Shown: in pieces, positions 34,941 through 47,900 of the stretch | Layout: each line of letters opens with the position of its first letter | How positions within the stretch are numbered: the stretch's first letter is position 1 | Assembly (NCBI GenBank): GCA_030278955.1 | Contig: JAOANR010000011.1 | Span: 25,858,403-25,922,402 of the forward strand | Source of the DNA: Hygrophila difformis | Lineage: Eukaryota > Streptophyta > Magnoliopsida > Lamiales > Acanthaceae | Direction: 5' to 3' | Length of the DNA stretch: 64,000 nucleotides | Translations under genes and position numbers: made by a program | Notes under the pieces: generated by a model | The model's input: the letters and a program-made list of their open reading frames with translations, nothing else | What the model was told of the DNA's origin: nothing | Databases searched by the model: none

Positions 34941-35945
34941 TCAAGGTTGCATGATCAGATAAAACAATGACTTTAGTAATCGAAAATTTTCAAGAGCAAA
35001 TACAATAGCTAGGAGTTCTTTTTCAGTGGTTGAATAATTTAACTGGGCTCCATTTAGAGCTTTTGATGCATAGTAGATAAGCCCAAGGAATCCTTCCACT
35101 TCGCTTTCCAAGCACAGCTCCCACTGTGGTGTTACTTGCATCACACATGATTTCAAAAGGGAGCTCCCAATTTGGCGGCAGAATGATTGGAGGTGAAGTC
35201 AACATCTCCTTAATCTTGTCAAAAGCCTTCTTGCATTGATCAACAAACTCAAATTGGATATATTTTTGCAGCAACTTGAAGAGAGGAGCAACCACCTTGG
35301 AGAAATGTTTGATGAAACGTCGATAAAATTCTGCATGTCCTAAAAAAGAACGAATGTCCCTCACCGAAGTGGGGTAGGGTAAATCAGAAATAATATCAAC
35401 CTTGGCCTTATCTATCTCCATTCCTTTAGATGACATTAAATGACCAAGCACAATCCCCTCTTCTACCATGAATTGACACTTCTCCCAATGGAACACTAAC
35501 TTAGTGTCATTGCATCTTTTTTCAAAATTAATTCCAAATTATCTAAGCATGTGTCAAAATCAGTCCCATACACGCTAAAGTCATCCATGAACACTTCTAT
35601 ACCCTTCCCCACACAATCAGAAAAAATGCTCACCATGCACCTTTGAAAGGTGGCAGGAGCGTTGCACAACCAGAATTGCATTCTCCTGTAGGCAAATGTT
35701 CCAAATGTGGTCTTTTCTTGGTCCTCAGGTGCAATAGCAATCTGAAAGTACCCTGAAAAGCCATCTAGGAAGCAATAATGTGACTTTCCTGCCAAACGCT
35801 CAACTATTTGATCAATAAAGGGGGGGGGGGGGGGGGGGGGGGGGGGGGAATTGATCTTTCTTTGTTACAGAATTTAATTTTCGATAATCAATAAATTGTC
35901 TCCAACCTGTTGGCTTCCTTACAGCAATGAGATTACCATCATGAT
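34941..35945 (-). pseudogene. Element C reverse transcriptase (C-terminal part) and RNase H, broken
   Basis: Continuation of RT after the MITE. Readable blocks are LAGKSHYCFLDGFSGYFQI (motif A), TFGTFAYRRMQF, the active site VFMDDFSVYG, then KCQFMVEEGIVLGH and RSFLGHAEFYRRFIKHFSK of the thumb/connection. RNase H follows, FEIMCDASN with the first catalytic Asp and [15 protein letters not shown] with the Glu. The active-site residues are kept, but frameshifts occur at about 35496 and 35100, and a long homopolymer (29 G on the plus strand, 35820-35848) lies just upstream of motif A. Confidence 0.87.
35820..35848 (+). repeat. 29-nt G homopolymer in element C RT
   Basis: Uninterrupted G run on the plus strand (C on the coding strand), inside what should be RT coding sequence between RKPTGWRQFIDYRK and DQIVERLAGK. 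Exact length may be affected by sequencing. Confidence 0.85.
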
Positions 35946-36481
35946 CCGCCAAGGTTGTTAAGATCGGGATCCTATATAGGATAGTTTTTGTCTTTGCAAG
36001 ATCGGGATCATAGTATCGAATCGAGATCTTAAGATCCTATGAAATTATTATTTATATTTTTTTAATTAATACTTGTTAATTATCTCACTAAACTGGTGAT
36101 TGTTCGAAGTAGAAATATCTATTTTAGATCCATTTTGAACAAGAATATGATAGCTAACAGCATGATTATTCATGATACATAATGGAAGTTAAACACTTAC
36201 ACATAACTCAACCATTCTGGGTTCAACACTGCAAAGATATATGAAACAAAATTGACCAAAAAAATAGCATAACCAAAACCACAAAGAGATAGAAACAACA
36301 ATTAATTTTGCTCCCGGAAAAAAAAAAACTTAGAGGTTAGGATCGGATCGCATAGCGATCCTACGATCCTAGACCGATCATAATGATCCTAACAAATTTT
36401 CGATCCTAATGCAATCCGGATCGTTTTTTATGGCTAGGATAGTATGATCCTATAATCAAGATCGCGATTTTAACAACCTTG
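35946..36481. mobile_element. MITE with CAAGGTTGTTAA terminal inverted repeats inside RT
   Basis: 536-bp insert whose ends read CAAGGTTGTTAAGATCG and, inverted, CAAGGTTGTTAAAATCG, with further internal inverted GATCCTA motifs. Flanks share TGAT (35942-35945 / 36482-36485); removing one TGAT plus the insert restores the RT peptide EANHDGNLIAVRK. Four bases (CCGC) lie between the left TGAT and the left repeat. Superfamily not assigned. Confidence 0.8.
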
Positions 36482-37892
36482 TGATTAGCTTCCACTGTAA
36501 CTCCCGATTTCTTTGGAACCACATGAATGGGACTTACCCAATTGCTATCCGAGATTGGGTAGATGATGTCTGCATCTAATAGCTTGAGAATCTCCTTCTT
36601 CACTACTTCCATCATGGCTGGATTGAGTCTCCTTTGTGTTTTCCTCAATGGTTTTGCATCTTCTTCGAGCACAATTCTATGAGTACACAAGTAAAGAGTA
36701 ATGCCTCTTATATATGCCAATTGCCAAGCAATAGCTTCCTTTTGCTCTCTTAACACCCGAACTAGGTTTTCCTCTTGAGTAGGAGATAGGGCAGCTGAGA
36801 TAATCACTGGAAGGGTCTTTTCAGCTCCTAGGAATGCATATTTCAGAGTTGGTGGCAGTGGTTTCATCTCCAAAATTGGTGCCTGCAGAATTGATGGCAA
36901 AGACCATTGTCTGATTTCTTAAGTATGGAATTTATAGCACTATACCTTGATTGTTTGGGTTCCAGAGAATGCAAAGCTTTAGCCATCTCTTTCACATCAT
37001 CATTTATTGGTGCTTCATCCAAAGAGTCTACACCAATGTGCTGTGTAAGTGCTATCTCAAGCTCATCCTTCCCATTTAAATCAAAGACTTCCTGCACATT
37101 ATCATAAAGAACATCTATGCAACAAAAAGCATTATATTCAACTGGATATCTCATGGCATCAAATATATTAAATTGAACTTTTTCACCTTCAAATTCCATA
37201 GAGAGTGTTCCAGTTTTTACATCAGTTTTTGTCCTAGCTGTGCACATAAATGGTCTTCCAAGCAAAATAGGTAAGGGATTTGGTGAATTATCATCATGCA
37301 TATCCAAAATGTAAAAATTAACGGGAAAGATTAATTCATTAACTTGTATTAGGACGTCCTCAATAATTCCTCCAGGGTAAGCATTAGTCATATCTACTAA
37401 TTGAATAATTATGCCCGTTTCTTTCAAAGGTCCAATGTTTAAAGAGTTATAAATAGATCTAAGCATTACATTAATAGCAACACCTAAGTCTAACATAGCT
37501 GTTTTTACTTCCATTTTCCTTATCTTACATGGAATAAACATACCAGGATCTCCGCATATTTGTGGAAGTTTCCTCTGAAGCATGGCTGGCACAGTTTCTC
37601 ATGCTATCACCTTTTCATCTCCCCTCAATTTCTACTTGTTAGAGCACATGTCCTTCAAAAACTTTGCATAGCGAGGGATCTGCTTGATTGTATCCAGCAA
37701 AGGAATGCTCAATTCAAACTTTTTAAACACCTCCATGATTTCCTTGTCCTTGTCTCCCTTTGATGGCTTCACCAATCTAAGGAAAATGAGCAATATTAGA
37801 TTTTGGAGTAGGTGGTAAATTTAATTTTACCTCATCACTTGATTTTTGTGCTTCTTGCTCCATTTCTTTTTCAATTTCATCCTCTGCCTTTT
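36482..37892 (-). pseudogene. Element C gag end, protease and RT N-terminal part, broken
   Basis: From right to left: end of Gag (EDEIEKEMEQEAQ), the linker region, and a retropepsin-like domain with AMLDLGVAINVM, where Athila-type elements usually have DLGAS and other gypsy elements DSG/DTG, then LPILLGRPFM. A stop lies near 37590-37640. RT begins with PMEMKPLPPTLKYAFLG-like sequence (ILEMKPLPPTLKYAFLG), REQKEAIAW and YPISDSNWVSPIHVVPKKSG, and runs into the MITE. A frame change near 36890 separates protease and RT. Confidence 0.85.
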
Positions 37893-40771
37893 TGTAACAC
37901 CCCGGTTTTGGTAACCCATGCCGGGATGTCACCGCAACACCTCCCAAGCAAGATACGACTTCATTCGAGCTCACATGAGAGATGCAAGGCTAAAGGTATT
38001 TCAAAAATAATTTAAAAACAAGCTTTAATTTTAAAAAAATATAGTTGCATCCATACATAACGAAATAAGTTGCAGCGGAAATTTAAATGTGAGCTGACAA
38101 GGCCAAAACGCAGTGTCTAATGAAGTCCAAATGGGAAAAGGCGACATAGCATAATACTATCCCAACCCAATGCATGAAATGCTCATGTCACATCTTCGTA
38201 CTCTGTAACATAAAAATATAAAAACAACATTTATCAGTATATAAAATACTGAGTAATTTAATCCCTAATGTAGCAATAAAGAGGTTTTAAAATTTAACAA
38301 TTTAAAATATACTTTTTACTCATGCATTTTTAAAAACATGTAATTCGACCAATTAATAAACAAGAATTTAATTCGCGTAATTTAAAAAGGCATATTTAAT
38401 TTAAAAATAAGTTAACTAAGGCATAGACATGAATCTTTAAGCGTAATTTAAATAAGTAAATAATAACTTAAATAAATAAATAAATAATTTAAAAACTCAA
38501 GTCTTTTATTTTCCCCGTTACTCCACAATTGAGTATCAAGATTCTCAATAGGATTTCACGATTGCAAATTAGCCGGTAATCCGGCGGCCGCAGCCTTATC
38601 AGCAATAATTTAAAGACTCAAGTCTTTTAAGGCATAGACATGAATCTTTAAGCGTAATTTAAATGTAATTTAAATACCCATATGGATACTCCTGAGAGTG
38701 TAGGCTCTCATTTCATCGCCTTTTTGGCACAATTTCCATAAAGGTCACTCTCGTCCGTTTAGGCACGATATAAAAAGCTAGAGGGGCGCCCTGCAGAGCA
38801 CTCACCCCCTATATAGCAAGCTCAACCTAGTGTAACGGGATTTTTGAATTTATTTTTTATCATTTCAAAAGGGGTTTCAACCGTTTAGTTTAGAAATCTC
38901 ACTTTCACCAAGTATGGTATATGTTTTCGTCTAAGTTTGCGCCTTTCTAGTTTAAAAATTTTCTTCAAAGGCAAACGACTTGAAATTCGCATAGTATATC
39001 AAAAACACCCTAATGAACAACTTTCATGTTTTAAGTTTTTCAAAATAAAGTGAGGAAACAAGTCAAATTGTACGATCTTTTCAGAAATCATAATCTGTAA
39101 GGATATCGGTAACAACGCACTGTTTTTAAAATACGTTAACGACCTAAAAAACGAACTCCAAAAATTATGAAAATTTAAGGGCACGTACACGAAAAAATAA
39201 TAGAATAGGTTATATTAGAGGCATCATATCCGAAAACCTTCCAGATTAGGTCAGATTCGCACATCAAGTTCGATTAGTAAATCTGTCACTGCTTCTTTGG
39301 AAATCACAGAACAACCAGATCACTTTCGGAGGTTCAACGTTAACGAAAACTCGCAAAATTTTACAGGCACATTCTTGAGGCAATTATCTACAACTTTAAT
39401 TTTTACATTAAAGATTAATTTTGATGGGATCCATTAGATAAACTTCCTAGAAGTCGGATACGTAAATCTGTCAACAATTTCCGATTTTGAGAAAACGCAG
39501 AAAATACCAGATTCAATTTCGGGGGCCGAAATTTGATGAAAAATTCTGAAATTTTAACACGACACAAATTAAAGTCTTAGAAACAAAATCTTGGGTTTGG
39601 GTTTTTTGTTTCGGTCACTTGAGATAGGAGTTTTAGGCGGATTTCCGAAAACGCGCAAAGGTGAGATTTTTGAGTCAGATTTTCGTGTCTTGATTAAATC
39701 TTGTACTACGAACGTCCCTAAGCCACCAAAATTGATACCAAAGGTATTGAATTACTGAGTATGAATCCTAGGATGTCTCTGGATCGTTCGGGCGCCTACG
39801 GTTTGCTACGAATGGATCAAATCCCCACGTACTCCCCTTCTTTTGGCCATGAACCGAAAACGCAAGAAGTATTCATAGTTAGATCGAGGGATTGATTCAA
39901 AAATGCGAAGGGAAAACTTAATAAACACTTACCAACGTCCTAAAGGCCTGATCTCTTGTTCCTCATGTCCTCTTGCTCGGATTTGATCGTTGGGAATTCC
40001 ACAACTCAAGTTCTTGGGGTTTTCGGGTTCAATGAATGTGGGAGAGAATGTGAGAGGGTGGAATTAGGGTAGATTAGGGTTGTGTGATCTGATTATAGGG
40101 TATAGGATCCATCAAATTCGTCCAAAATCTTCCCTCCCCCGAATCAAGGTAGTTTCCATCGTCGGGGCACGAAAATATGGTAAGAAAATCGCCAAAACGC
40201 GTCAATGGGGCTGGCCTGTGTCTTGGCGCGGTAATGGCGCGGTATCTCTCTAGACCGCACGGGGACCGCGCGGCTCCGGCCTGGGCCGGGTCGTGCGATC
40301 CGTCAATCCTTTTCTCCTCTCTTTTGGGCTTTTATCCTCCTACGTTCTCGGGCTCGATTATTCGGGTCATCCTCGGGTTATAATTCCTCTTTTTAAATTT
40401 ATTTCAAACTCGAAATTATTTCGTATTCGAAATCTTGAATCCGTCGAATTTGAATACGTCGACTTTTGGCTCCCGTGTAATAATTTATTTAATTAAATTA
40501 TTTCCGACTTCGGGTTCTTGGAATTAAAATTCTTTATGTTCTTGGAATTAAAATTGTTTCCATTTCTTTTGGGCTCAATCCATGGAATATCATCGGGCTT
40601 CCTTTCCCTCTTTTGTTCCATTTTGAATTTTTGAATTTATCGGCATTTCATTTCCGAGTAATAATTTATTGTAATAAATTATTTTCGTCTTCTCGGAAAT
40701 GTTTCGACCTTGTTTGGATTAAGACTTTTTTTTTATTCCTTTGAAAGCAACTAAAGTTCTCGGGTATTACA
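37893..40771 (-). mobile_element. Solo LTR H (chromovirus-like) in element C
   Basis: 2879 bp, plus-strand view TGTAACACCCCGG...GGGTATTACA, flanked by CTTTT (37888-37892 / 40772-40776). It interrupts the Gag-protease region of C. Carries the same blocks as LTRs of A, B and G: the terminal GTAACACCCCGG, the GCCCTGCAGAGCACTCACCC block (about 38790), a GC-rich CCGCGCGG segment (40255-40275). Confidence 0.92.
38203..39932 (-). promoter_or_regulatory. Candidate LTR intron of H with branch-point hairpin
   Basis: Donor-like CGTTG|GTAAGTG (intron starts 39932) and acceptor-like TGTTACAG (ends 38203). Hairpin at 38234-38252, perfect 7-bp stem, 5-nt loop; CTGAT branch A at 38234, 31 nt from the AG. 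Predicted intron 1730 nt. Confidence 0.5.
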
Positions 40772-42188
40772 CTTTTCCTTTGAAATGATCTCCTTTGGAC
40801 CTTCTAATTCTTTGCCACTTCTTAAAGCAATTGCACTAACATTTCCAGGATTAGCATGTGTTTGAGCAGGCAACTTCCTTTTTTCCCTTTGTTTCATATC
40901 TTGCACCTCATTCACCACTTGGGACATTTGATCCTCCAAAATCTTGATGCTTGTTCTAGTTTCCCTGCTGAAGTTTCAATACTTTAGCTGCCATATTCTT
41001 AACTAGATCATGTAGAGAATTACCTAGAAAGGGAGCTTGTGGGGCTGCCCTTTGTTATGGTTGCTGTGAAGCTGGCTGAAAACCCGGAGGTTGTTGTGCA
41101 GGAGCTTGTTGATTCCCATAACGCAAATTGGGATGATTCCTCCATCCCGGATTGTACGTGTTGGAGAATGGATCATAGTTTCTCCTTTGCACAAATCCCG
41201 TAGCATTCACATCTACCCCCTCCACTAATGTACGACACGCATCAGTTAGATGCTCCGTGTTCGAACATATTCCACAGGCCTTTACTTGTGCGTTTCCTAC
41301 AACAATCTTACGAACAAAATATGTTAATTCAGTTAATTGTTGCTGTAGAGAGCTTACTTCACTGGAACGACTTCCCTTGGTCCAAACTGTTGTGAATTCA
41401 TCGCCATATTATTCAACAATGCCCAGGCATCCTGTGTTGTTTTGTTCATAAGCACGCCTCCACTTGCAGCATCTATAATCATCCTGTCCACGGAAGTCAA
41501 ACCTTCATAAAAGTACCGGATTAGTAATTGTTCAGAAATCTGGTGTTGTGGACACCTAGTAATAAGTTTATTGAACCTATCCCAATATTCAAAAAGTGAC
41601 TCTCCTGTAGCTTGTTTAGTGCCGCATATTTCCTTCCTTAGGTTAGCAGCTCGAGAGGCAGGAAAATATTTCTTCAAAAATTTACACTTCATGTCATTCC
41701 AAATAGTGATACTTCCGGCTAGAAGGTTGAATAACCAATCCTTTGCTGCATCCTTCAAGGAGAATGGAAACGCCCTTAGCTTGATTTAATCTTCAGTCAC
41801 ACCAGGGGGTATCATGCTCATACACACCACATCAAACTCCTGCAAGTGTTGTGTGGTTCTTCTCCTGACAAACCATGGAAATTAGCAACAAATGTATTAG
41901 TCCTGTTTTTAACCCAACTGCCGCATTATCAGCTAAAGTAGGAAATGTAATGCAAAGTGGCTGTTGAGCCTAATCAGGAGCTGCTAGCTCCCTCAGTGTT
42001 CTTTGTTGTGCCATAGCAGATTGATGAATTTCAGTTTCCTCTTCAAACTCTTTGCTCTCCTCAGAATCTGATGAACTCGAATCTTCAGCTATTTGAACTG
42101 CTAAATTGAGCAAAGGTGTTAACACAGCTGCTTTCTCTGCTCTCCTTTGTTCCCTGGCCTCTTTTCTCAAACGACGTGCGGTCTTCTC
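40772..42188 (-). pseudogene. Element C gag, main part
   Basis: Capsid protein of the Athila/Tat-like element, minus strand. It follows on from the first residues at 53647-53595 across element B (EIE joined to KTARRLRKEAREQ). Recognisable parts are an acidic Ser-rich stretch (EDSSSSDSEESKEFEEE), then RAFPFSLKDAAKDWLFNL, GESLFEYWDRFNKLITRCP and RYFYEGLTSVDRMIIDAASG, all typical of this capsid family. A stop at about 41970 and later interruptions, plus solo LTR H at 40771, make it dead. Confidence 0.88.
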
Positions 42189-44660
42189 TGTAACACCCCG
42201 GATTTGATAACCCAGGCCGGGATGCCACCGCCACACCTCCCTAGCAAGACACGGATTCTCCGAGCTTGCTAAAGAGATGCAAGGCTATAGGTATTGCAAA
42301 AAGGTTTAAAACAAGTTCGGAATTTATTTAAAAATAATAATAATAAGTATCATCCAGACATGTAGTAGTGATAATAATATATCGCGGCGGAAAATGTAAA
42401 GTGGGCCGACATGGCCAAAACTCGGGATTTACATGCCCGATATGCAAGTATCATAAAAAGCGATAAAACAATGTTTAATAATTCCATCCCCCAATGCACA
42501 TGCTATGCATTATCTCCGTACTCTGAAAGAAAGAGAAAAACAACAATTTTACCAGTATATAAAATACTGAGTAAGTCGATCCTAACATAGCAATAAAGGG
42601 GTTTAATTAGATAATTAAGATTTCACTCCTAAACATGCATTAACAAATTTAAAGGAAATAATATTTTAATTGTGTACTTGAACATACATTTAATTCACAA
42701 TAACAATTTAGTCATGATATGAAATTTAAAGACAAAAATTTAAATGCATAATTTAAAGACATGCATAAATAAATAAATACTAAAAAAAATTAAATCTTTT
42801 ATTTCCCCGCTACGTAACCATTTCTCAATATTTTGTATAGCCGGTGATCCGGCGGCCGCAGCCGTATCGTAAGTATCTTGTATAGCCGGTGATCCGGCGG
42901 CCGCAGCCGTACCTTGGGAAATCCATACGGAAAATCCCGAGAGAGTAGGCCATGTATCTCCCGCCGATTGGCGTAATATTTCATCTAAATTCTCTCGTCC
43001 ATTATAGGCCCGAAGAGAAAGGCTAGAGGGGCACCCAGCAGAGCACTCACCCTCCACCAAAGTATCTCATGTATCGTTTCAATTTAATGTATCGGGGTTT
43101 TTCAAAAGTATAGATGTATCGTATTTCAAGTCTTTGATCGTTTGTTACGAAATTTCAAAATCTCTCGATTTAAAAGTCTCTTGGCGTCACAGTTTACGCC
43201 TTTTTAATTTAAAAATTCATTTCAAGTCGGAAAAATCTGAAATTTTCACAGTAAATCAAAAACATCCTAAAGAACAACTTTCGTGTTTTTACTTTTTCGA
43301 AATAAGTTGAGGAAACATGTCAAAAATCGATTTTATTACGCAAACAGAATTCTGTCCGGACTCAGGTTTGACACAGTTCAAAGTTTCGACTTTTAAACAT
43401 ATCAAATGGACTCCAAAAATTCTGAAATTTTATATGCATATACTAGACATGATTATCTACAACTTTCATTTAGATTGCAAAGATCAAATCGGACTAGAAA
43501 ATATAGAAACATGCTCATCAAGTTCGAATATGATCACTATCAGTTTTTCGAAAAGTCCTAGTAACACAGTTTATGTTCGGTGCGATTTGAAATAGCAAAC
43601 GTTAACGAAAATGTCTGAAATTTTTACACGACCTAGATTTATGTGTTAGGATTAGAAGTCTAGTTTTGAGTTTCTCGGATTGAATCCTTGAAATATGAGT
43701 TTTAGGCCGATTACAGAAACTGTGCGTATTGGGGTTTTTAATTTCGGTTTTTACGTTTCGTTATGTTACGACTACTTTGGACGCCCCTAAACCACCCGTA
43801 TTGATATGGAAGGCTCAACTTACAGTGATTGTGTTCTTGAGTAGTCCTAGGGTCGCTCGGCTCGTCCAAAATCCTACGAACGGATCTACGAAACGCAAAG
43901 TTCCCGACTTTGGCCACGAACGTATTTGCAATCAACGATTCAAGAGTTAGATTGGGGATTTGAAAGGAAAAACGAGATTGAGAACCTAAGATACTACTTA
44001 CCAATGATCTAAGGACTGTGATCCTTGATCTACACGTTCCTACGGCCGTCGGTGGTTGTCGGAAAGTCGCCGGAAGTCCGTCGGAAGTTCGTCGGGAGAG
44101 TGTTTTGGCTTGGGAGAGTTTGAGAGTGAATGGGGAGGGTTTTGGAGGCTGCAAAATGGGGTGGAGACAACCCTCCCACGACCTAATACTCCTTCCCCCG
44201 CTCAAAATCTTCTTTCCATAGTCGGGGGGTCGAATTATGGCAAGAAATCGCCGAAAACGCGTAACTTGCCAAATTCTGGGGGGCCACGCGGGGTTGGCGC
44301 GCCTTTTGGCCAAACCCCGCCCGGCCAGCGCGCGGTTCCCGCCTGGACTGCGGTCCGGGCGGGTCCGTGCGATCCGATCCGTCGGGTCTTTTTCTCCTCT
44401 CTTTCGGACTTCTATCCTTCCACGTTTTCGCGCTCGATTTTCTGGGTCATTTTCGGATTATGCTTCTCATCATAAATTTATTCCGTCTCAATTTGATTTC
44501 ATGCTTGAAATCTTAAGACCGTCGGTTTTGGTCCGTCGGGTTCTAAATCGTCGTCTTTTGACTCCCGTGCATTTCCGAGTTTACGGGTTCTCGGAAGCAA
44601 AACCTTCTTTCCTATTGGATTAATTCCTATTTTTATATCCCAAAATTTACGGGCATTACA
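42189..44660 (-). repeat. 3' LTR of B
   Basis: 2472 bp. Differs from the 5' LTR by a duplicated GC-rich palindromic block at 42838-42911 and by scattered substitutions. Its hairpin (42552-42570) carries a change that turns the CTGAT branch consensus into CTGGT. Confidence 0.94.
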
Positions 44661-44945
44661 GTCTACCCCCCTTAAGAACCAACTTCGTCCTCGAAGTTGC
44701 GCTTCATCCTCTCGCGAGTTCGGGAATTTGTTTGATTAAGCGATTGTATTATTGTGTTTTGTTGTTTGTTATTATTTGACTGAACCCAGAATTGAAATTT
44801 CCGAGTTGCCTACGTACCCCGTGAAGGGATCAAGTCATTACGTAGTTCAAAACAATTTGAATTTGTTTATTTGGGGTACAAAATATTCGTACAAAATATC
44901 CGGAAATATTCGGGTTGTCACATCCTCCCCCTCTTAAGATTACAG
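44661..44945 (-). other. 3' untranslated part of B with polypurine tract
   Basis: After the pol stop, AAGAGGGGGAGGATG lies at about 44923-44937 and TTAAGGGGGGTAGAC directly precedes the 3' LTR (44661-44675); the latter is the likely plus-strand primer. Confidence 0.75.
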
Positions 44946-47900
44946 TTATGTCCCCATAACTGTTGTTGCATTGTCTTGGAATAGGGTTGGGTAACGATCC
45001 TTCATGTCTGCCTCTAGCTCCCACGTTGCCGTCTCGGCTTCGTGGTTAGACCAAAGAACCTTAACCATTCTCACGGTCTTGTTCCTTGTTACCCTCTCAT
45101 TCTTGTCGAGTATTCGCACCGGAATTTCTTCGTAGCTTAAGTCATCGTCCAGCTCAATCTCCTCCGGTTGGAGTATGTGGGTCGGATCGTGGACGTATTT
45201 CTTCAATTGTGAGACGTGGAACACGTCGTGGACACGAGCAAATTGTGGCGGTAATGCTGGTCGGTATGCAAGATTTCCCACTCTTTCTAGGATCTCGTAC
45301 GGTCCTATGTACCATGGGCTCAATTTCCCCCGCTTGCCAAAGCGCATCACACCCTTCATCGGTGACACCTTTAACATGACCTTATCGCCTATTTGGAATT
45401 CCAAATCTTGCCGTCTCACGTCGGCATAGCTCTTTTGCCGGTCTTGCGCTGCTCTCATCTTTCCTTGGATTATTTTGACTTGTTGAGCCATGTCCTCAAC
45501 AAGTTGCGGTCCAATTACCATAGTCCTCTCGCTCTCTTCCCAGCTCAATGGGCTTCGGCATTTGCGTCCATATAGTGCCTCGAAAGGTGCCATGCCAATG
45601 CTAGCATGGTAACTGTTGTTGTAGGAAAATTCGATTAAGGGTAAGTGATTTTCCCAACTTCTTTTAAACTCTAATACGCATGCCCTTAGCATGTCTTCCA
45701 AAGTTTGGATCGTTCTTTCCGTTTGCCCATCCGTCATGGGGTGGAACGCGGTACTCATCTTTATCTTCGTACCGAGGGCTTCTTGTAGTTTTGTCCAAAA
45801 ATGTGAGACGAACCTACTGTCTCTGTCCGAGATGATGTCATGTGGTACTCCATGTCGTCGTACCACGTTGTCGACATATGCCCTTGCCAATTGGTCCATG
45901 GACCAGGTATCCTTCATAGGGATAAATATGGCAGCTTTTGTCAACCTATCCACGATCATCCGGATTTTATTCATCCCCTTCGGTGAACGTGGTAATCCCG
46001 AAACGAAATCCATTGAAATGCTATCCCATTTCCAACTTGGGATTTCCAATGGTTGCATTAATCCTAAGGGTTTCTGTCGTACGGCCTTGACCTTCTGGCA
46101 GGTAAGGCATCTTGCCACAAACTCGGCTATTTCTCTCTTCATGTTCGGCCACCAATAGTTCTTCTTTATGTCCTTGTTTAGCTTCTCGCCTCCGGGATGG
46201 ACCGAGTATGGGGTATTATGGCCTTCCTCCATCACTTTTTGCTTCAGGTCCTCGCATTTTCGTCGTATGCACCACCTTCCCTTGAAGCGGATGCTTCCGT
46301 CCTTATGGATTTTAAAATCCATTGCCTTTCCTTCAGCAATGCTCTTCCTAATTTCCTCCAGCTTTTCATCATCCGGTTGTGCTAGTCGTATCTCATCGAG
46401 TATGGTAGATCCTACTACCATCGTGTTGACGACCTCACTTACTTCGCCAGAGTGTACCAACTCCAGACTTAATTTCGCCAAGTCTCTGTACAACTCGGCC
46501 GGTACCACAAGTGAATTCACCACGTGTTGAGTTTTTCGACTCAAGGCATCGGCCACAACGTTGGCTTTTCCTTCGTGATACGCGATTTCCAGGTCGTAAT
46601 CCTTAATCAGTTCCAACCATCTCCTTTGCCTCAAATTCAGCTCTTTTTGCGTGAATATATACTTGAGGCTCTTATGGTCGGTGAACATCCGACACTTTCG
46701 CCCATAGAGGTAGTGCCTCCATATCTTTAGCGCGAACACGACTGCGGCTAGTTCCAAGTCGTGCGTCGGATAGTTCTCTTCGTGTGGATTTAGTTGACGT
46801 GATGCGTATGCTATAACCCTTTGATCTTGCATTAGCACGCATCCCAATCCTTCCTTCGAGGCGTCGCTGTACACCTCGAAGTCTCCATCCTCCGATGGTA
46901 ATGCCAACACCGGCGCTGTGGTAAGTCGTTTCTTCAATTCTTGGAATGCGGAATCACACTCACTGGTCCAGTCGTATTTCACACCTTTCTTTAACAACTG
47001 TGTCAATGGGCGAGCGATCTTTAAGAAATCCTTTACAAACCTACGGTAGTATCCCGCCAATCCGAGAAAACTTCTTATCTCGGTTGGATTCTTCGGTGGC
47101 ACCCATTCAGTCACTGCCAAGATCTTTGCTGGATATACTGCCACTCCGTTGGCGGACACGATATGTCCCAGAAAGGCCACTTCTTTTAGCCAGAAGTCGC
47201 ATTTGGACAGCTTGCCATACAGCTGATTTACTCGTAAGATCCCTAACACTTTGTGTAAGTGTTCGGAATGTTCTTCTTCGCTTTTTGAGTAGACCAGGAT
47301 GTCATCTATGAACACCACTACGCATTGATCTAATAGTTCTCGAAACACGTTGTTCATGAGATTCATGAACATCGCTGGGGCGTTCGTCAGCCCGAATGAT
47401 AGCACCGTGAATTCGTAGTGCCCGTAGCGAGTTCTGAACGCCGTCTTTGGGATATCCTTTTCGGCGATCCTTAACTGGTGATATCCAGATCGCAAGTCGA
47501 TCTTTGAAAATACTGAAGCTCCCTTCAGTTGGTCGAACAAATCCTCGATTCTGGGCAACAGGTACTTGTTCTTGACCGTGACTTGGTTAAGTCCTCTATA
47601 TTCGATGCATAGTCGTAGACCTCCATCTTTCTTCTTAACGAATAAGACCGGGGCTCCCCATGGGGACGTGCTCGGCCTTATGTAGCCCTTCTCTAACAAC
47701 TCCTCGAGTTGTTCCTTTAGTTCCTTCATTTCTAGCGGCGCCATACGGTAAGGAGCCTTTGAGACAGGCTCCGTTCCCGGGATGAGATCTATGGTGAATT
47801 CCAGATCTCTCTCAGGCGGCATGCCATGAATGTCTTCCGGAAATATATCCGGGTATTCTCTCACCACCGGAATGTTATCCACCTTGACCTCTTCGGCCTC

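Noticed and set aside
43738..44623. Several overlapping ORFs of 90-190 codons on both strands
   Set aside because: They lie in the GC-rich part of the 3' LTR of B and repeat in the 5' LTR (52673-53557); open frames on both strands reflect composition.
45086..47311. Plus-strand ORFs opposite B pol
   Set aside because: Shadows of the intact 1155-codon pol frame on the minus strand.
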